From Bettongia penicillata ogilbyi (lineage: Eukaryota; Chordata; Mammalia; Diprotodontia; Potoroidae): 64,000 bases of DNA. The stretch lies in NCBI GenBank assembly GCA_023548195.1, contig JAJHZJ010000061.1:5658373-5722372 (forward strand), given 5' to 3'. The notes below the pieces were generated by a model that did not search any database, was not told the origin of the DNA, and saw only the letters and a list, made by a program, of their open reading frames with translations. Below are positions 1 to 12,837 of the stretch, piece by piece. Made by a program: the position numbers and the translations under genes. Positions within the stretch are counted from its first letter, which is position 1, and the number at the start of each line of letters is the position of its first letter.

Positions 1-3000
1 CCCCCTTCTCTAGAGGAGATTTGATTCCCTACCAGGAGGGGAAAAAGGAGGGAAGGGGGCCAGAGGCTGCCACTCTGTTCTTCTCCAAATACAAGGGTAC
101 TGGGGTAGAATTATCTGCTCCTTTAAGTTTTATTAGTCTAGGGGGTGGTGATCTGGTTCCAGCTAACTTCTCACTACTTCCTTATTGGGGGAGGAGGACC
201 CCAAGCTTTACATCTATAAAGGAGTTATTTCTGTGACTCCATTCCCTTCAAATACCAGTTCCACATAACACTTAGCCAAGAAACTTATTTATTCAAATCA
301 GTAGCAAAACAGAAATCAGAATGTATACATAGGCAAATATGTACCATGCAATACTGAGAGAAGGAGCCCTCGCATCAGGAGCAAGGTAACTCAGCTCAAC
401 CAAGAGAGAGAGAAAGTTCTGGATCTCACCCAAGGGAAAGTTCCCTGATGTCTCTAGAGTAACAATCTGGGAATAGGGATGTGATGGAGACTGTCAGCTC
501 CTCTCATGTCTTCCCACAGCCTTTTCCTTCAGCAAAATAAATTAACATCATCCATCTTCTCTCTTAAAACTAGAAACCAGAAGAAATTTAAAACTTGAAG
601 AAGACTGGAAGAAAATTGAAGAGCTTCACCCCACCCCACTCCCACCACCCCTCTCACAGGGCAGCATACTCATCTTCCCCAATAAGGAGAGTCTCATACT
701 AATGGATGTTGGGAGTTGGGGTACACATTTCTCTATCCCTTTCTTCCACTCTCCTAGAGGAATAAATGGGGAGAATCCAAATTGAATAAGAGGCTATCTA
801 CTACTTCTAGTTCTGCATTATTCTATTCCCTTTTTAATGTGACAACCAATGTCACACAAATATGGCAACTATATTCCCAATCCCTTCCCCACCAAGTCAT
901 TTCTTCTCCAAACTAAACACTGCAAGTTACTACAATGTTATGTTCATGTGGCATTGTTATGACATCCCTTACCATCCCTCTGAACATGCTCTGATTTGTT
1001 AATGTCTCTTCCAAAACATGGCCTGGTATACAATATTCCAGCTACTATCTGGAAAAGGCAAAGTAGTAGAACTTCAAATGATATAGCCTAAAATGCCACT
1101 CTTTTTTAGGCTACCTTGTCACACTGTTGATAATTTGAATTTGAATATACTCAAATTTCCAGATCTTTTCCATATGAATGGTTTGTCTAGTTACATCTCT
1201 TCATCCTGCACTTTGGTATTTTGGTCATAAATGCAGAATGCCACATTTATCCCTACTATATATCGTAAATATTCTATGATTTAGCCTAGCAGTTAAATCT
1301 GGTGAGAGTTTTGGGGTTCCTAATTCTGTCAGTTCAATACTCTGTCTTTTTTTGAGTGATATATAAATTTGACACCAGTATCATTTACTAGTACTTTCTA
1401 TTGGCAACATAGTTTAGCAAGGCAGTCATCACTGGTATCATTAAAAGTTCTTTCAAAGTGTCTTGCCACTTTAGTGAATTTTGAATGGTTTCTAAATGAC
1501 TCTACGCATGTCATTGAGAGTCTACTTGGACATTCACTGGCACTAGTCTTCCAATGAGTGGGTTTTTCATGTGGGCCATAAGATATAAAGAGGTAAATAT
1601 GATTATTTCAAATTTCTTTTGGGGGGGGGGTGAGGTGGGGAAAAGATAGTGTTGAGAGTGTTTAGGGATTTGGTAGAAGTTTAAACTTTCCAGAAGCATG
1701 CTAGTCTAAATAAAATCATACTCTCTGGGAATGTTTCTCTTTCAGCAGACACAGCTTTGAGATGTGCTCTTCCATGGTGGGAAATTAGACCTGTATGCTT
1801 GGTGAAACCAAGGTGGAAACCCACCAGTAAGTAGAAGCTATCAATTCATTTATACCCTAAGGTGCAATTTCATGCTTTAAGTTTACGTTTTTAAAATTTA
1901 GGTTCAACTCTTGCTGTAATTCTTTCCTCAGAAGGTGCATTATAATGTTCTATTTAGAGGACCATTCTCTCCTCTTAGCCATTACAAGCTAATTTAACTA
2001 CTTTCAGACCCTTCTGAGTGTGTGATTTTACGTAGGAGGCTGGAAAAACACTCAAAAATCAACATCAAAATACATCTGCACTAGATATTTAAGAATTTAC
2101 TGAAAAATAAGAAGTTTCAAGGGGGAAAAGACACCTGGTTAGTCCCTATAGGGGTTGTTCCCAAAACTTATTTGTAGCAGGATAGGGACAAGATTAGTGG
2201 TATAAATATGTTTAAATGTTGATATGAGGGAAGAATTATACAAAAGTTGTAATGGAAGAAATGCCATTGGGCATCTCAGGGTGAATCTTATAGGATGGAT
2301 GACTGGGCCTTACAGGGCTTTATCTGGACGCCGAGATGATTCAGGCCAGCAGAGGGCAGCAGCAGCCTGGACACAAGACTGAGGAATGGAAACACTCCCC
2401 AAGGAGAAGGGTTAAAAAGAAGTCCAAGGGGAGATGTCATAATAGAGGGAGTAGGGAAGAGGAATATTCAAACAATGACAGGCAACTCCCAAGGAATCAG
2501 GCCAAGAACCACGCCAAACAGAATGCAGTGGGGTAAGGAAGTGGTATGTGGTCCAGAAAATCAAGAGATTCAAGTCAAAAGTCAACATGAACCAGAGAAG
2601 GGGAGAGGAACAGAGTAACCGCCCAGCTCTGGATAGCTCTTGTGTACATATGGAGTCCTTCTGACCTGCTGCTGCCTATCTTGAAGACCCCCAAATGGTG
2701 ATGTGCACAGAACCACCAGAGCCCCTGGACAAGTTACAGGCGCAAGAGCATCAACACCTAGGGTTGGGCCAGATGATGATGGTGCAGGGACTTCTGGAAA
2801 GAGAGTGAAATTCTGAGAGAGAGAGTGGAGGTATTCAGGGACCTGTTCAAGACTGAAGGCCAGATTCAAGAGAGCTTAGCAGGTACAGCATCACCAGAAC
2901 AGTCATGGAATTTCTGTGAGCAAAATCCAGGGGATTGAAATAGCTGAGAAAAAGATACTAATCCTCCAGGAACCAAGAAAGTGAATTCAGCAACTTTAAG

Positions 3001-3117
3001 GACCAGGTGGGGAGAGGGTGGAGGTAGGGGAAGAGGCTGATTAGAAGAGTGACAAAATGGGAGTATCTTTAAGAGACTTTCATACTTTTAACATAAATTA
3101 GCCTCATTAAGTATGAG
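1..3117. other. Intergenic sequence, no recognisable feature
   Basis: No exon-like conserved frame, clear repeat head or simple-sequence array apart from a G run at 1621-1630. The longest open frames are short and low in recognisable motifs. It lies far downstream of the PDS5B stop. Confidence 0.5.
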
Positions 3118-3430
3118 GTCCCTTAGAATCTTAGGCAATTAGAGTTGCCAGGGACCTGAAAGGTCATCTAGCACAATTTTTGTTTGTTTGTTTGTGTTAT
3201 AAGTAAGGAACCCAAGACACAGTTAAATGGCTTACTTGACAACCCCCATTCCAATCCAATAGATATTTATTAAGTGCCTGTGACATTCCAAGCACGTACT
3301 AAGCACTGGAGATGCAATTAAATAAAAAGACAGCTCCTTCCCTCAGGGGCATCTTGTTCAGTGGAATTGAAACCAGGCAAGGCAACAGATACAAAGTAGA
3401 ATGATCTGAGAGTTCAAGTTGGGCTTAGCT
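3118..3430 (-). repeat. MIR-like fragment followed by an L2 3' end
   Basis: The words 'aaaggtcatctagcac' and 'taagtaaggaacccaag', with a (TTTG)n interruption, resemble the inverted MIR core. From 3243, 'aatagatatttattaag' and 'gcactggagatgcaatt' match the inverted 3' end of L2-type LINEs. Confidence 0.6.
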
Positions 3431-3439
3431 GATACATGT

Positions 3440-3665
3440 ACAAACCAGTAGATTGAGCGCTATGCCTGGAGTCAGGAAGACTCATCTTCCTGAATTCAAA
3501 TCCGGCCTCAGACATTTACTAGTAGTGTGACAGTGAGCAAGTCACTTAACTTTGCCTCAGTTTCTTCATCTGTAAAATGTGCTGGAAAAGAAAATGGCAA
3601 ATCACTCCAAATGGAATCACAGAGTCAGACACAGCTGAAAAACTACTGAAACTGAACTTTCAACT
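3440..3665 (+). mobile_element. tRNA-derived marsupial SINE
   Basis: A tRNA-like head with the A/B-box style segment 'gttcaaatcc'-like 'attcaaatccggcctcag', then 'gcctcagtttcttcatctg' and 'gaaaatggcaaatcactcc', ending near 'gagtcagacacagctgaa'. This order is the hallmark of the abundant marsupial SINE family that has several copies in this window. It is non-coding and truncated at its 5' end. Confidence 0.85.
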
Positions 3666-4289
3666 GCAAATTCGACGCTCTTTAAACTATACCACACTGC
3701 CTCTAACTGACCTGTAGTTTGTAACCTGAGAGTTCTTCCATTGTAGATAAGAAATTAAAGTTGAACTGCAACATGGCTTATGTTCATATGTGATTATCAG
3801 GAGATGTACAAGACTGGATACATTGTTGTACAAAGGATGATCTACAAGGAATGGAGTGGAGTGGAGCAATAACCTCTAAAATCCCTTCGAACACAATATT
3901 CTATGAAAGACAGAGAGGTTGTGTGGTTGAGGGGAAAGAAATTCCCCAATTATCCTCTGGGTGATGAATGCCAGCTTAAAATTATCCAGGGAAAAAAAAC
4001 AGTTCCATTTAGGGCTGTGTTGGGCACTCTAACATCTTTGGTATCTGACTTTCTGTTTGGCTGCCACATTCAGTTTGTGCTCCACTAGGACCCCCAGATT
4101 TTTCTTCTTCTGTTCTTATACACTGTCTATTGTTTCCTGTTTTGTATTCCATAAATTATTATATATAATTACAGTATTAGATCTCGAAGCTTTGATGTGC
4201 AAAAGTAGGAATTCGAGATACAAAAACAATGAAACAGTCCTTGCCCTCAAGGCGCTCACATTTTACCAAAATCATCTGGAAACTATCTC

Positions 4290-4465
4290 ATTCTACCCCC
4301 TTCATTTTACAGATGAGGAAGCTGCAAAGAAGTTGCACCATTTATCCAAGGTCACATCTTGTTTGTCCTTTATTGTCACATAGTTCCTGCATGGAAGACC
4401 TGGGCCCAGGAACCAAATATTCTGAATCCTAATCTATGGCTCTATAGTCTAAGCCATGTTTTCCC
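4290..4465 (-). repeat. MIR-type SINE fragment
   Basis: Inverted MIR core: 'ttttacagatgaggaagct', then 'ccaaggtcacatcttg', and a decayed 3' part ending near 'ctaagccatgtttt'. Diverged, so old. Confidence 0.7.
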
Positions 4466-5369
4466 TCTCAAATGTATTACAATCTAAGCCTTATTCTTAT
4501 GGAATTCCATCCTGTTGGTTCTTGCTAACACATTCAAGAGGTCCATCTTATTTTGAATTCTCGTCTGGCACTCTAAAATGCTAATTACTCTAGTGCAGAG
4601 GGAATCTAGTTCAACAGTAAATCAGCTGGAGTTTCTAGACTCTATTTTCTTTTAGAGATCAAAGAAGTACTAAATTTACATAGCAATAAAGAGATTAAAC
4701 CTACAAAAGTCCTAATGTTACCTCTTCTGGTGAACTAAGCTCTGATGCGTTATTTCTGTCCTAGAAAATTCAAGGACTTAAAAGCAAGTTTTAGAAGGTC
4801 TCAACATTATTATTAGTGATAAAGACTACCCAAAGCACTTTTATACCAAGACTTTAGTATTGTTTTATAAGAAATATGCATTCTTCAAAATGGTAGCTTT
4901 AATTCTCTAGATCAACAGATTAAGAAGCCACCAATGTTTACTGAATATTGATAACGTTAGTCATAGGCTTTTTTTTTCTGACAAACAACACATTAGAATC
5001 CATATGTTATGAAGATGATAAATTCTGAATTTCTAAGGATACAACCCTTGTCAAACATAATACTATATTTGAGATAAAATCTTCCACACTTTGCCTCTAT
5101 TTCTTTCTCTATAAAATGAGTAGTAGATGATCTCTAACTTCTGATTACAGCTCTCATTCTGTAAGCCTACAAATGATTGATGTACCTAGTTGTAATGGCC
5201 TTGATTAAATGAGACTTTCTGAACAAGCTTCAAAATATTTATCTGATCTAACTTTCAAATTAGAAATTATTTGAAGAACACTTCATTCTAAAATACAATT
5301 TTAACGACATTGCTCTCTCTCGGTTCTCTTCCTAGCTGTTTGACGGCTCTTTCTCAGTCTCCTTTTCTG

Positions 5370-6600
5370 GATCTTCATCCAGGTCACACTCACTAACAGT
5401 GGATGACCCAAGGGTTCTGTTGTGGACTTTTCTTGTCTTCTCTTTTCTTTTTTCTCTTCTCTTCTTCTCTCTACCCTCACTTTCCCTCCCCTCCTCCTAT
5501 ACTATTTCACTTGATGATCTCTTCAGTTCCATGGATTCAATTACAGATCTTTCTGTCAGCCTTAGCTTCTCTCATGACTTCTAGTCTCATATTGCCATCT
5601 ATTAGACATCTCAAACAGGTTGTCCTGTAGACATCTTAAACTCAACATGTCCAAAGCTTAAACTCATTGTCGTCCCCCCCTCAAATTCTACCCTCTGTAT
5701 AATTTTCTCATTACTATCAATGAGCACCATCATCTTCCCCATCACCCAGACTCACCATCAAGGTGTCCTCCTTGACTCCTCGTTCTCTCTCACCTCTTAT
5801 ATCCAAACAGTTGTCAAGTCCTGTAGCTTTTACCTTTGTAACATCTCTCATATAAGCCCTCTTCTCTCCTCTGACACTGCCACTAGTCTGGTACAGACCC
5901 TAATCATCCCATACTGGGATTATTGCAAAAGTTTTCTGCTTGTCTTCCCGCCTTAAGTCTCTCCCCATTCAAGTCCTTCCTCCACTTATCTGTCAAAATG
6001 ATCTTCCTTAAGCACAGGTCTGACCACATAGTCATAGCCTTTCTCCCCCTTCCCCAAATCCACCCCCATCACATCCAGTATCTCCCTGTTACCTCCAGGA
6101 TCAAGCACAAAATCTTCTATTTGGTGTCTATAGTCCCTTTATAACCTGATCTCTCCTGGACTTTCTAGTCTTCTTACTTCTTACTCCTTTTCCCTCTCTG
6201 TCCACCTGGTACTCAGCAATCAGTGATAATGGCCTCCTTGTTATTCCTTAAGAAGATATTCTATTTCCCTATTCCTGGCATTTTCATTGGCCATCTCCCA
6301 TGGTTGGAACTCTTTTCCTCCTCATCTCTACCTCTGAACTTCCTTGACTTCCATTAAGTCTTAGGAAATATTCTACCATCTGCAAGAAACACTTCCCAAT
6401 CCTGTTTAATCTTGCTATCTTCTCTCCATTGATCATCCCTCTATATATCTTACTTGTACATACTTGTTTCCCTATTTCCTCTCTATTAGACTTTGACCTC
6501 CTTGAGAGGAGAGGCTATTTTTTTGCCCTTTTTTATATTCCCCAGTGCTTTGCACACAGTAGGTGTTTAATAATTGCTTGTTAACTGATTGAGTAAGCTT
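5370..6600 (+). mobile_element. L2-clade LINE, reverse transcriptase C-terminal part and 3' end
   Basis: A plus-strand translation around 5750-5960 reads GVLLDSSFSLTSYIQTVVKS followed by CSFYLCNISHISPLLSSDTA and a decayed LDYCNSLL-like segment, characteristic of L2/CR1-type reverse transcriptase C-termini. It is followed by the 3' region with 'cttaagcacaggtctgacca', 'ccttgagaggagaggct' and the terminal 'gtttaataattgcttgtt'. Frameshifts and stops show it is dead. Confidence 0.85.
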
Positions 6601-6614
6601 ATCTTATTTTTTAA

Positions 6615-6835
6615 AAATTACTAAATTTGGAATCAGAAGATCCAGTTCAAAGTACTAGATTTCCTTTTAGCTCCTTATGCAAAAAACTTAATCTCTATTA
6701 GTTTCAACTTCCTTACCTACGAAAAATGGATAATATCTATACTGCCTATATACAACAAGATTGGTGTGAAGGTCAAAATAAAGAACAGGTATAAAGGGCC
6801 ATGTAAATATTAGGTATTATTATTGTACTAGTGTT
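6615..6835 (+). repeat. MIR-type SINE
   Basis: 'ttggaatcagaagatccag', 'ttccttacctacgaaaaatg' and 'gggccatgtaaatattagg' follow the MIR order in plus orientation. Diverged and with small deletions. Confidence 0.6.
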
Positions 6836-7689
6836 CCAGTCTGTAACACTCCAGGGGGACTGTTACAAGGATGTCCAAGGGACTGACTGACCAACTTTGG
6901 CCCTAGATAACTTTGGTCTTTCCAGACCTTGATGCTACTGAATGTATTGATTAAAATGAGTGAGCCATTACCTGGTGCTTGAAAGTCTTTGGCCATAGAA
7001 AGAATCTCAGTGTAATGTGACAGTGAGATTTGCATCTGAGTAAAGAAAGAAACCAAAACAAACATAATAATACAATTGACGATTTGTCATCATATGAACC
7101 AATTAATATTAGTCAGGACCCCTTGGGATTTTGGCTCTGTAATTAGGTTCTGACAGTTACATGTAAATATAGTTAAGTACAAATAAAATGTCATCTCTTG
7201 ATTTTCAAATATGCTTGTTCATTTTTAAAAATTAGGTTTCACTTAGCAGATTTCTAACCTTAGCATTTATATACAAAACACTGATAATTATGTGAATATT
7301 GAGGGATTGGTTCAGAATGTGTCCTCCAAAAAAAAATGATAGACAAAGGGCAAAATAACAGTTCAGCTACTGAAACAAAATCTAAGCATTATAATGTGCC
7401 TGGGAAGAGGTGATTCATGCTGGGTCCCCCAAATGGAGTCTGGGTGTACCATACAGGGAAATGCTAATGGGGGATTCAAGTTGAAAACTACTTACTTTGG
7501 GGAGCTACACAAACTTCTATGATAAAGAAAGACAAAGCAGCTCAGATGGACAGCTGAATATCCTGACTTACACCTGGTAGCCTGACTGGGAAAGGGTTAG
7601 AAAAGTCTTTGACTCCTGGATGTGGCTAGCAAGCAAGTGTAAAACATTAAGATTTGGGAATTCCTTTCTGAGTTGGGAGATTGAACCAA

Positions 7690-7790
7690 GAAAGCTTGAA
7701 ATAGAGGATTTAGAGTTGGAAAGAACCTTTGAGATCATGTGATCCAATTGATAAGGAAACCATGAGGAGCTGAGAGTTAAAGCAGGCTAA
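7690..7790 (-). repeat. MIR-like fragment
   Basis: 'agagttggaaagaaccttt' and 'gagatcatgtgatccaatt', followed by 'taaggaaaccatgagg', resemble the 3' MIR-derived segment found in inverted orientation at several other sites here (for example 3118 and 57415). Confidence 0.5.
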
Positions 7791-7799
7791 TCAGGGTTC

Positions 7800-9235
7800 A
7801 GGGTCAGACTTGATTAGTCATTCAGTGAAGGAATATAGACAGAAAAAAGGCAGGCCTCACCAGAGCAGGCAAGCCAAAGAGGGCAGAACCAAGATGAAAA
7901 TTATTGAGAGGCTGAGGTCAGAACAACAACCAGGATTACTCCTTGAGGGAATAATTGTACCAATGGAGACTAGAAGTCAACTGCCACATTTTTGCAAATT
8001 AGTGTGAGTTTTCCTGGCTTATCCTATCATGCAACAGCCTGCTCTCACTTTAAAAGACCAACCCATTAGAAGGTGTTAATCCAGTTGGGATAGTGGAGTA
8101 ACTCCTTTTTTCCATTTTTTCCAAGGCTATATCAGGAGAAAATGCTAGTATATTGTTGAAGAGAATGAGAGACTTCAACTGAGCGTAAAATTCCTTAAAT
8201 CTCTTGATTTATGGCTGTCTAAAGTACCTAGGATTGGAGCCAAGGTCCCTGCAATGGGATTTTTTGCCTAAGCCTTTGATGATCTTTCATGTGCATTTTC
8301 TTCAAATCCAACAAAGGGAAAGAATTTTTTTGTCAAGTATAATAAGAACATAAAATAGCCATTCTGAGGCAGGCCAGTTATCCATTCAGTAGAATATTGT
8401 CAGACTGTAAGTAAGAGTATTGATGCTTTATGATGCTATGATCAAAGGTTAGAGATATCTACGTGGCCAGGAATCACTTTTTTCTCATCTTCAACACTAT
8501 TATAATGCTTTTGGGAACAAAATTAAAAGATAGCTTTATTGTCTGGATGAGAGATATTTTGTCTGAATATATGGAGGACATTAAAGAGAAATTATAGAAG
8601 GGAGGAAATCTAAAGAACTGGGGGTGAGAGGTAATATCCCTATACATCCAAGGTGACATTGCCAAAGAGATTTTTGACTGGGCATTCAATGACCCAAGCA
8701 CTAAGACAGATGATAGATTTTTGAGGAAGAAAGAGAACAATCCTTGGGACCAGATATTCTTAGCATACTCAAGCCTGATAGCCACTAGGGTGATGGCAGT
8801 GGTTAGTATAATTAGCAAAGTGGCTATGCCATTTACTTCTCTTCCCTGAATATCTCATTGACCTTGGAAGGAAAGAGCAAACCTCTGAAGGTTAGTGGCC
8901 ACCAGGTAATTCCTGAGAATAAAAATAATTTAAAAAAAAAAAGGAGGGAAGAGAAGCACACTGAAAAACATGTACAGCAGGCCCTTTATTCAGTGGGTTG
9001 CTAACTACTCATTTGTTAGCCAGTATTATCTGGTTCTTATATAATTTGGGGATTTGTTGACTGATTTCACTCTATCTTCATTCTTCATGACTTCAGTTCT
9101 ATCCCTTCTTGGCCTATATGTTTCCAAATGAGTATCTTAACCTTTGTTTATCTTCATACAAAAATCCTTTCATATTCATTATTGTATTTGCCTATGTTGG
9201 GACATTTTCTTTTTTTTAGCCATTTCTTTATTCTT
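7800..9235. other. Intergenic sequence, nothing identified
   Basis: No repeat family or coding region recognised. A 114-residue minus-strand frame at 8474-8818 is hydrophobic and Ser/Leu-rich, but I see no domain or motif. Confidence 0.4.
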
Positions 9236-9239
9236 TACG

Positions 9240-9435
9240 GAGCACAAGTGGTAGAGTATGATAGTGGAGTGGAAAACCAGAAGACCCATATTCAAATCTC
9301 ATTTCAGACACTTTCTGTATGAGCCTGGGCAAGTCATTTAAACTTTCTGGGCCATGGTTTCCCTAAATATAAAATTAGGGTAAACTCTAGGACCTCTAAG
9401 GTCCCTTTCCAGCTCTAAATTCATTATCCAAGTGT
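9240..9435 (+). repeat. MIR/tRNA-type SINE
   Basis: 'cccatattcaaatctcattt', 'gagcctgggcaagtcattt' and 'ctctaaggtccctttccagc' follow the structure of marsupial MIR-related SINEs that end in a 'ctctaaggtcccttccagctc' segment. Confidence 0.75.
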
Positions 9436-10479
9436 TTACACTAAATTATCTTCCCAAAAGATTGTTTTAAGCCTGTCATCCCCCTAACTTCAAAATGCCC
9501 CCCAAATGAATTTAATTCACTTAATTTTAAAACAATTAGCACAGTACTGAATCTTTTAAGTCATAGTAGAACACATCTTCATCATCATTCAGTTACCTAA
9601 AAGATGCTGTGTAGAGTATAAGACCTCCTTGTACATATAACTTATTGACTATAAATTTTTAAAATGATTTGGTGGAGAAAACTTGCATCTTAAATGGTCA
9701 CTTCTACAAAGGTATCTCCTTTGAATATTTCAAGACTAGGAGCAATGGGATATTAAATATCTATGCCCACCAAATGACAATAGTTCTGTGCCTTGGATCA
9801 GCCCTGTCAACTTAGCCAAAAAGCTGAGAAGGAACAAAAGGGGATACGATGTTCCTCTTGGTCAGTACAAATGAGAACTAAAAGGCTTTAAGTCAGAGAC
9901 ATGGAAAAGCAAAGGAACCAAGATGACTGAATTGGACAGTGAAAATTTCTCTTTTTATCTGGCCTGATGTGAGGGCAAACAAGATGGGATTTTTGTTTTT
10001 GTTTTTTTGGAGTTCAGTTTCCTAGACTCATGCTAAATAGTAAAGATCTGAAGGATCAATCTCCTTTGAACCCTGGTAATTCACAGCTGTAACACATCAG
10101 GTACTGAGTCATGTAGGCTTTGGTGCTTTCCGACTCTGAGCCTATAAATCAAAAGTGTATATATATATATTTTGAGGTGAGATATTGCCTTGGGGATCAC
10201 CTATGGGAAAAATATTTCACTTGAGTTTTCTTTGATTTTTCCAGACAAGAGTCTGGGTAGCTGTTGTTAAGAGACCTCGGGGCTTTGTGAACTCAGATGT
10301 TGGTGCTCTCTCAAAATGATGAGGTATGCAAATCGTTCTCTCTACTCTGTTTAGACAGTTGGAGCGCTGTCTATTGGATCACTAATGGATTTTCTCCACT
10401 TTCAGGGTACTGACCTTTTCCCCTGAATTAGTAGATGATGTTAGTCTTTCTTGGGTATTTACTTACCTTTACCTTCTAT

Positions 10480-11400
10480 TTTGCTATGCCCAGAGCCCAG
10501 ATCAGAGCAGTCACTCCCCATGTAAGATTAGGGGAGAACAAGCTGCCCCAAGTTGGGGTGGTGCAGACCCAGACAGAAGCTGGGGGCAGGAGCCCTGGGA
10601 GCCTGCTATGCCTGGACCCAGGCAGGATTAGGGAGAACTTGGAATGGAGCAGTCCCTTCCCCCATGAGGTATGATATGGAGCAGGAGCAGAGAGCTGCCT
10701 GTGTGTGGACCCAGACAGAAGCTGGGATTGGTTGCCCCTGGACCTGCAGGATGAGAAACCCCAGAGCTCAGGACTTAGCCCTGAGTCAAGATGGAGGCTT
10801 TGCAGCAGGGCAAAAGCAGTGAGAATGCTTTCCAGCTGTGTTCCCCTGGAATGGGTTGCGACCCAAGGGGTGGAGTTGTGTATGGTGGGAGGGGGGAAGT
10901 GCCATGGCCCCCTGGTAATCGCCTTGTTGGCTTTGTCACCCAGTTGTCCCTCACAACTTGGAAGCAGAGGCTAGAGCTGTGCTAGAATTTGGACTCTTTG
11001 GCTCTTGAGCATGAGTGTACCTGAGAGTACCAGGAGAGGACCTGTAATAGCAGTGTGGGGAGAAGGATACAGACCAAGAGGACTTTACTTGGACACTCTG
11101 TTTTGATTAAGGGGATTGTAACCTACTGAGACCTAGAGGTGGAGGGTGCTGTGTTCTCTGCTACGCCTGGGGATATGCTTCATTAAGGGAAGACTCAGGC
11201 CTGGGATCCCCCAATAGTATAAACAAGTATTTTGGGACAGTACCTGAGTGAAGAGTTGGTTGCTCACTCCCCAAAGATTTTGACCCCCAAAGAATGTATA
11301 AAGTGAGGGGGGTATGCCACGTTATGTTATATACTTCTGTGTCTATTTAAGACCATATGGTAAATAGAGTGCTTATTATGCTGTGTGATTCAACTCTAAA
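10480..11400. other. Unassigned GC-rich block, possible LTR remnant
   Basis: GC content is visibly higher here than in the flanks. The phrase 'acccagacagaagctggg' occurs at about 10568 and 10711, with a related 'ggacccaggcaggattaggg' at 10614. A TATA-like 'gtataaagtgaggg' lies near 11297. Composition and layout resemble a decayed retroviral LTR, but I see no TG...CA ends, target duplication or primer-binding site. The open frames share no known domain. Confidence 0.3.
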
Positions 11401-11427
11401 CATACACACACACACATATATATACAC

Positions 11428-11466
<39 letters not shown>
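11401..11466. repeat. (CA)n/(TG)n microsatellite
   Basis: A short 'acacacac' run switches to 'tatata' and then 17-18 TG units. The pattern is a compound dinucleotide repeat likely to be polymorphic. Confidence 0.9.
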
Positions 11467-11468
<2 letters not shown>

Positions 11469-12013
11469 CACAGTAGCAGTCCTCAAGTGTGTTGTATTGA
11501 TTGGCATTACATCAGCACTGCCTTATATTTTACCTTTTCACTAGTGATAAGTTAGTCACAAGGAGCAATGTGAAGTCCGTGATGGTGATAGGAAACAGAA
11601 AGGCAAAGGCACATTTTGAGTGCCTGTCCCACAGGTCAGAATTTGTTTTGAAATTAAATCCTACTGTGGTCTCACTTATAGTGAGATATGCTCTCCTATT
11701 AGGGTAGTTGTAGCACATCATGTAATGTAAGATATGTTTTCTTTTTGGCATTAAGGTAGGAAAAGGAACAGAGAACTGGACTGAGAGTTTCAAAAGCCCT
11801 TTATTCGCTGACTGGCCCATCTAGATATCATAAATTGGGAACAGTGGGAGCAATGCTATATTTTCTATGCCATCAGAAGGACTGACTGAACAAAGTGAAC
11901 TATTTTTTTCTAAAAGTCCTGGGTTTATGGACCCATAGTCGATGTTTAAGTAGATGCTGGTTATTCCTTCTAGTATCGATTAACATAATAAAATATTGTA
12001 TATAATATCCAAG

Positions 12014-12055
12014 CATGTGTGTGTGTGCGTGAGAGTGTGTGTGTGTGCGCATGGC
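12014..12055 (+). repeat. (TG)n microsatellite, interrupted
   Basis: TG-rich run with 'gcgtgaga' interruptions, ending at 'gtgcgcatgg'. Confidence 0.8.
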
Positions 12056-12284
12056 AAGTTCCAGAAGAGGACAGAATTTTTCTAATAGGTGGGATCTTAG
12101 AGTTGTTCTGATTGGATAGATCCACACTAACTAAACTTAGATAAGAGACAGAGCAAGAAGACAAGTGATCTAACATCTGAGAATTACCGAGCATCTGGCA
12201 ATTCCTTTGTACCACCCCCTCAGGTGATTGAGCCCAAAACTTATTAAATAGAAAAGGACAATGGCTAACAATGCTTCCTGGCAA

Positions 12285-12556
12285 ATATGTGTATATGTAT
12301 GCATGTATGAATGTATGTATGTATATATATGAAATATATGTGGAAATGAAAAAAGAGATCTACTCACTATATATGATATATATAAATGTTATATATATAC
12401 ACATCTGTGTGTATATGTCTGCACGTATATAAACATGTGTGTATATATATATGAAATATATGTGGAAATGAAATAAGACAGCTACTCACTATATATGTAT
12501 AATACAAACATTATATGTGTGTGTATATACACACATGCACACACATATGTAATATC
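12285..12556 (+). repeat. AT/TG-rich satellite-like block with a 122-bp duplicated core
   Basis: 'gaaatatatgtggaaatgaa' starts at 12331 and recurs at 12453, followed in both copies by a variant of 'ctactcactatatatg'. The non-simple core is therefore tandemly duplicated with a 122-bp period, between TATA/TGTA runs. Confidence 0.75.
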
Positions 12557-12559
12557 CTA

Positions 12560-12830
12560 CGTGGTATATACCACATTGATTGCAATTATAAATACCACAT
12601 TAATTAAACTGATGAGGTTTCTCTTCATGGTGTGTAATATGATGTTAAATAGTGAGATTTCTGGATAAATGTCCTTCACAAGGGTTAGATTCATAAGGTT
12701 TCTCTCCAGTGTGGATTTTCTGATGTTGAAGAAGATTACTTCTCCAGATAAAAGTTTCTCCACATAGATTACATTTGTAAGTTTTCTCTCTGATATAAAA
12801 TCTCTGATCATCAATTAAGGTTAATATATC
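12560..12830 (-). pseudogene. Decayed C2H2 zinc-finger fragment
   Basis: The minus strand encodes one complete finger, YKCNLCGETF followed by IWRSNLLQHQKIH, with the C-x2-C and H-x3-H ligands. The canonical linker HTGEKPYE follows. The next finger has lost its first Cys (ESNPCEGHLSRNLTI), then a stop, then a further degraded HHITHHEEKP and a final NCNQCG-like half-finger after another break. KRAB-type zinc-finger arrays have this spacing and linker. No KRAB box, start or intron is visible, so this is a relic of a larger gene or of a processed copy, trapped between microsatellites. Confidence 0.75.
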
Positions 12831-12837
12831 CACATAC

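Noticed and set aside
8474..8818. 114-codon minus-strand frame
   Set aside because: Hydrophobic composition but no recognisable family motif, no splice context and no neighbour evidence.
10435..10985. Overlapping plus-strand frames in the GC-rich block
   Set aside because: Three frames are open at once, as expected from GC-rich composition; no motif recognised.
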